Below are positions 32,645-35,976 of a stretch of DNA of 35,976 nucleotides, in pieces. This stretch comes from Gallionella sp. (GTDB lineage Bacteria; Pseudomonadota; Gammaproteobacteria; Burkholderiales; Gallionellaceae), in assembly GCA_029850565.1 (NCBI GenBank), contig JARCRR010000122.1:1-35976 (forward strand), given 5' to 3'. How positions within the stretch are numbered: position 1 is the stretch's first letter; each line of letters begins with the position of its first letter. A model generated the notes under the pieces. That model was given only the letters and a program-made list of their open reading frames with translations, made no database searches and was not told the origin of the DNA. A program made the translations under genes and the position numbers.

Positions 32645-33604
32645 ATGCTGCATTCATTCTCACTGAACAACGGACGTCTCAATCGTATCCACGTCGAGAT
32701 AGGGAGTGATCTGCGCGCTGCGGCGCCGGTCTGGATCGATCTGGTGGCGGCCACTCCCGAGGAGGTGACGTGGGTGGAATCCGGTTATGACCTGCGTCTC
32801 CCCAGCCCCGAGCACTTGCGCGACATCGAAGCCAGCGCGCGCTTCTTCGAGCACGAGGGCGATCTGCATCTGCGCTCCGACTTCCTGTCCGGCACCGAGA
32901 GCCATTCGCACAGCGTGGCTGTGGCCTTCGTGCTGAGCGGCGACACGCTCATCAGCATCCACGAAGAGGACCTGCCCATCTTTCGCCTGTTGCGCATGAG
33001 ATTACATGCCGAATCGGGAACCATCGAAGACTCGCGCGATGTGCTGGTCGATCTGTATGGCATGGATGTGGAGTTTTCGGCCGATGCGCTGGAGGAGGTG
33101 TACGCCGATCTGGGGCGGGTGAGTCAGAGCGTATTGGGCTCGACACTCAGTGACAAACAGGCCAGCGCGGCACTCGCCGAGATCGCCCATGCCGAACACG
33201 TCAACGGGCGCATACGCCGCAACGTGATGGATACCCAGCGTGCCATCTCGTTCCTAGTGCGCAGCAAGACACTGAACGTGGCGCAAGTGGATGAGGTGCG
33301 CCAAATCCAGCAGGACATCGAATCGCTCGACGGTCACACCTCGTTCCTGTTCGACAAGATCAACTTCCTGATGGATGCCATCATCGGTTTCATCAACATC
33401 AACCAGAACCGTATCGTGCGTCTGTTCTCCGTGGTGTCGGTGGCCTTGCTGCCCCCGACCTTGATCGCGTCCATCTACGGCATGAACTTTCAGTTCATGC
33501 CCGAGTTGGCGTGGCATATGGGTTATCCGTTCGCGCTGTTCTTGATGGTGCTCACGGTGGGGGTGCCGTTCTGGTTCTTCTGGCGCAAGGGTTGGCTCAA
33601 ATAG
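32645..33604 (+). CDS. corA: CorA-type magnesium/cobalt transporter
   Basis: A 319-residue CorA channel subunit. A large cytosolic N-terminal domain is followed by two C-terminal helices, with the invariant YGMNF at residues 278-282 between them and the C-terminal WFFWRKGWLK. Homopentamers import Mg2+ and can carry Co2+ or Ni2+. The ATG at 32645 has GGGAAC upstream. It follows thpR by 22 bases and may be co-transcribed. A REP-like palindrome lies downstream. Confidence 0.93.
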   Translation: MLHSFSLNNGRLNRIHVEIGSDLRAAAPVWIDLVAATPEEVTWVESGYDLRLPSPEHLRDIEASARFFEHEGDLHLRSDFLSGTESHSHSVAVAFVLSGDTLISIHEEDLPIFRLLRMRLHAESGTIEDSRDVLVDLYGMDVEFSADALEEVYADLGRVSQSVLGSTLSDKQASAALAEIAHAEHVNGRIRRNVMDTQRAISFLVRSKTLNVAQVDEVRQIQQDIESLDGHTSFLFDKINFLMDAIIGFININQNRIVRLFSVVSVALLPPTLIASIYGMNFQFMPELAWHMGYPFALFLMVLTVGVPFWFFWRKGWLK

Positions 33605-33644
33605 AGATCGAGCACCGCCAAGTCCTGTAGCGATCAGCCTTGCT

Positions 33645-33700
33645 GTAGGAGCATCTTGCTGGCGATTGGCTGGATATATCGCCAGCAAGATGGCTCCTAC
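33645..33700. repeat. REP-like palindrome after corA
   Basis: Two long arms (33645-33666 and 33678-33700) are exact inverted copies apart from one bulged C, with an 11-base loop. The arms start with GTAGGAGC and contain CTTGCTGGCGAT, like REP elements that recur between genes in pseudomonads and betaproteobacteria. It separates convergent corA and tcdA and could stabilise mRNA ends or stop transcription. Only one copy is seen here. Confidence 0.8.
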
Positions 33701-33735
33701 GACCAATCCCTTGGTGGTAGGAAACAGTCGGATCG

Positions 33736-34464
33736 TTATTCTACTTCCAACAATCGTTTTATAACCGCCCCCGCCAGCATGAAGCCGAACAGTGGCGGCA
33801 TGTAGCTGATGGTGCCGTTCACCGCCCGCGGACGCCCGCGGCTGGTGGGCTCCGGCGGCAACGGCGCGCTCGGGTGTTCGTCCGAGAACACCGTCAGTAC
33901 GCCCTTGTGTATGCGGTGATGCCGCTTCAGCCGATGGCGCATCTGCTTGGCCAGCGGACACATCTCGGTCTTGCTGATATCCGCCACCTTGATGTGCGAA
34001 GGGTCGAGGCGGTTGCCTGCACCCATGCTGGAGGCTACCTTCAGCCCGCGCTTGAAACTCTCCGCCACCAATGCTTCCTTGCACGCCAGCGAATCGATGC
34101 AGTCGATCACGTAATCGCTATCGGCAGGCACCAGTTCGTTCACATTGTCGGTGGTGAGAAAAGTGCACAGCAGCGTGACCTGGCACTCCGGGTTGATGTC
34201 GGCGATGCGGGCGCGCATCAGTTCTGCCTTGGATTGTCCGACCGTGGATAGCAGCGCGGGCAGTTGACGGTTGATGTTGCTTTCAACGACCACATCATGG
34301 TCGAGCAGTGTTAGCCTGCCGATGCCGGCGCGCGCCAGTGCTTCGGTGCAGTAGGAGCCGACACCGCCCATGCCGGCGACGAAGACATGCTTGCTCTTGA
34401 GTTTTTCGATGCCTGCGTCGCCGAGCAGGATATGGGTACGGGTGAATTGGGATGGTATGGACAT
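33736..34464 (-). CDS. tcdA: tRNA threonylcarbamoyladenosine dehydratase
   Basis: A 242-residue member of the ThiF/E1-like superfamily that cyclises t6A37 to ct6A in tRNAs with ATP. The nucleotide-binding GMGGVGSY is near residue 30, followed by LLDHDVVVESNINRQLPA and the family sequence YVIDCIDSLACKEAL, SSMGAGNRLDPSHIKV. The ATG at 34464 fits the family start (MSIPSQFTRTHILLG). A TTG at 34482 that overlaps the tatD stop is an alternative. It is directly behind tatD. Confidence 0.92.
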   Translation of the reverse strand: MSIPSQFTRTHILLGDAGIEKLKSKHVFVAGMGGVGSYCTEALARAGIGRLTLLDHDVVVESNINRQLPALLSTVGQSKAELMRARIADINPECQVTLLCTFLTTDNVNELVPADSDYVIDCIDSLACKEALVAESFKRGLKVASSMGAGNRLDPSHIKVADISKTEMCPLAKQMRHRLKRHHRIHKGVLTVFSDEHPSAPLPPEPTSRGRPRAVNGTISYMPPLFGFMLAGAVIKRLLEVE

Positions 34465-34478
34465 GTCGTATTGCGCTA

Positions 34479-35270
34479 TCAATCGGGGGCGCGATTATAG
34501 TCCGCCAAATGTGGCAGCACAGTGAGCGCATTCGCCGTCGTCGCCTGCGCAACCTGTTCCGGCGACATGCCTCGTAGCTCGGCTAATGTCTGAGCCATGC
34601 GCGACAGGTACTTCGGTTCGTTGGGCAATCCCTTCTCCAGAAAATCCGGCGGGATATCCGGCGCATCCGTTTCCAGCACGATACTTTCCAAAGGCAGGGT
34701 CGCGGCGAGCTCGCGCAGTTTGGTGGCGCGTGGGTAGGTCATTGCCCCGCCGAAGCCGAGTTTGAATCCTAGCTTGATGAATTCGTCCGCCTGCTGACGA
34801 CTGCCGTTGAAAGCATGCGCGATGCCGCCGCGCACCTTGTGCTGGCGCAGATGTTTGAGGATGGTGTCCTGTGCACGGCGGATGTGCAGCAACACGGGCA
34901 GGTCGAATTCGTGCGCCAGTTTCAATTGCTCCACAAAGAAGAATTCCTGCCGTGCTTGATCGTAATGGTTGATGAAAAAATCCATGCCGATCTCGCCGAC
35001 GGCGACGGGCTGATGGTGCTGAAGAAATTCGCGCAACACCGCCAAGTCATCAGGCATCGCCGTGTCGGTGTACATCGGATGGATGCCGTAAGCGGGGGCG
35101 CAGTCGGGGAATCGTTCGCACAGTGTGCGCACGATGTCGAAGTTGGCGCATGCGACCGAAGGCACGACGATGCGGTTCACACCAGCGGCGTGCGCCTCGC
35201 GCACGATGTTGGCTTGCGTGTCGCCGAATTCTTCGGCGTCCAAGTGACAGTGTGTGTCTGTCAGATTCAT
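34479..35270 (-). CDS. TatD-family metal-dependent hydrolase
   Basis: A 263-residue TIM-barrel hydrolase with the TatD metal ligands: THCHLD near the start (H7, H9), VAVGEIGMDF (Glu), VLLHIRRA (His), GGIAHAFNGS (His) and LETDAPDIPP (Asp). TatD proteins are 3'-5' exonucleases or D-amino-acid-tRNA deacylase-like enzymes in different reports. The ATG at 35270 overlaps the upstream gene's stop as ATGA; the longer open frame to 35405 covers that gene and lacks family similarity. Confidence 0.93.
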   Translation of the reverse strand: MNLTDTHCHLDAEEFGDTQANIVREAHAAGVNRIVVPSVACANFDIVRTLCERFPDCAPAYGIHPMYTDTAMPDDLAVLREFLQHHQPVAVGEIGMDFFINHYDQARQEFFFVEQLKLAHEFDLPVLLHIRRAQDTILKHLRQHKVRGGIAHAFNGSRQQADEFIKLGFKLGFGGAMTYPRATKLRELAATLPLESIVLETDAPDIPPDFLEKGLPNEPKYLSRMAQTLAELRGMSPEQVAQATTANALTVLPHLADYNRAPD

Positions 35271-35976
35271 GCGTTCATCACCAATACGACCTTGCCGATC
35301 ATGCCGCCCGCTTCGATGAGCCGATGCGCTGCGCCGGCTTGCTCCAGCGGCAATCGGTGCGACACGTGCACTTTCAATTTGCCAGCATCCACCAGAGTGG
35401 CGCATTGCTCCAGAATCTTGCGTTGGCGTATGCGTTCGTCATGCAGTTCCATCACTTGCGGCGTGAGCATCAATTCGTAACAGAGTGATAGGTTGCGTAG
35501 TCGTGCCTTCTGCACGTGGGCAGTATCCAGCGGGGTGGCGAGGATGCTCACCAACTTGCCGCCGACCCGAGTCGCATCGAGCGACTTCAAGAAGGTCTCG
35601 CCGCCCACGGTGTCGTACACCACATCCGCACCATGCCCGCTCGTCCAGTCCAATGTCTCCCGCAAGAAATCTTGCGACTTGTAATTGATGATCTTCTCCG
35701 CACCGAGCTTGCTTGCGATATCGGCCTTGTCGTCATCGCTCACTGTCACTGCGATACGTGCGCCGAGGTGACGCGCGAGTTGAACCGCCACTTGCCCCAC
35801 TCCGCCTGCGGCGGCATGGATGAGGATGGTCTGCCCGGCTAGCAGATTCGCGCGCTCGACCAGCGATTCCCATGCGGTGATGAACACCAGCGGCAATGCG
35901 GCGGCTTCTTGCATAGAGAGCTTCGCTGGTTTGGCTGCGCAGAAATCCTCATGCAAGGCGGTGTACTCGGCGTAGT
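35267..35976 (-). CDS. Quinone oxidoreductase-like MDR protein, N-terminus missing
   Basis: The reading frame is open to the window edge, so only about 236 C-terminal residues are present. LPLVFITAWESLVERANL, then the Rossmann motif HAAAGGVGQVAVQLARHLGA, DVVYDTVGGETFLKSL and the end RLIEAGGMIGKVVLVMN are typical of zinc-free medium-chain dehydrogenase/reductases of the NADPH:quinone reductase type. The reaction it catalyses cannot be fixed from the part seen. Its stop overlaps the tatD start (ATGA). Confidence 0.88.
   Translation of the reverse strand, partial: YAEYTALHEDFCAAKPAKLSMQEAAALPLVFITAWESLVERANLLAGQTILIHAAAGGVGQVAVQLARHLGARIAVTVSDDDKADIASKLGAEKIINYKSQDFLRETLDWTSGHGADVVYDTVGGETFLKSLDATRVGGKLVSILATPLDTAHVQKARLRNLSLCYELMLTPQVMELHDERIRQRKILEQCATLVDAGKLKVHVSHRLPLEQAGAAHRLIEAGGMIGKVVLVMNA

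Noticed and set aside
33254..34084. 276-residue minus-strand frame over the corA end and the tcdA gene
   Set aside because: It crosses a real gene and a REP-like palindrome in another frame and shows no domain.
1..35976. CRISPR array, prophage or insertion sequence
   Set aside because: I found no regularly spaced repeats, no transposase or integrase, and no flanking target-site duplications by eye.

Overview
The window looks like an ordinary chromosomal segment of a betaproteobacterium, probably of the Nitrosomonadales and perhaps close to Gallionellaceae such as Sideroxydans or Gallionella. This is inferred from several signs seen together: zapD-yacG next to a pil cluster, zapA followed by 6S RNA and an EVE-domain gene, a Nudix/ThiE fusion gene, a giant DUF3683 FAD/Fe-S oxidoreductase, and small class I cytochromes of the c551/c552 type. 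Coding density is high, and many genes are coupled by ATGA, GTGA or TGATG overlaps. I see no insertion sequence, prophage, tRNA, rRNA or CRISPR array, and nothing that clearly looks transferred.

Layout: 1-1167 (+) holds the end of a DUF815-type ATPase gene and the Nudix/ThiE fusion. 1155-7158 (-) holds lgt, a CBS-domain CorC/HlyC-like protein, pilC, pilD, coaE, zapD and yacG. This run combines lipoprotein maturation, type IV pilus assembly, coenzyme A synthesis and Z-ring regulation, but pilB is absent from its usual place. 7214-10782 (+) holds ilvD, an orphan ParA-like ATPase, a lipoprotein cytochrome c and a soluble paralogous cytochrome c, ending at a strong terminator. 10850-14313 (-) holds a TIGR02449/ZapB-like protein, zapA, 6S RNA, an EVE protein, a TauE/SafE permease and an APC amino-acid permease.

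14402-18962 (+) is a likely cobalamin-controlled unit: an extended -10 promoter, a cobalamin riboswitch, a btuB-like receptor, a BtuN-like membrane protein and the lipid A flippase msbA very close behind. 19071-21224 (+) holds a 2-Cys peroxiredoxin with its own promoter and terminator, then a sodium:solute symporter. 21225-26532 (+) holds a three-half-site Pho box, phoB, phoR and a large membrane PAS-PAS-PAS-GGDEF-EAL protein. 26513-31990 (-) holds a 1273-residue FAD/Fe-S fused oxidoreductase followed by an uncharacterised 548-residue protein with a faint PilZ-like C-terminus. 32068-33604 (+) holds thpR and corA, followed by a REP-like palindrome. 33736-35976 (-) holds a quinone-oxidoreductase-like gene cut by the window edge, tatD and tcdA, all tightly coupled.

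I found no clearly new system. The points most worth a second look are msbA in the transcriptional shadow of a cobalamin riboswitch, the loss of canonical metal ligands in the ThiE-like half of the Nudix fusion, the lipoprotein/soluble cytochrome pair behind an orphan ParA, a possible leaderless start for the zapA operon, and the uncharacterised protein next to the DUF3683 enzyme.
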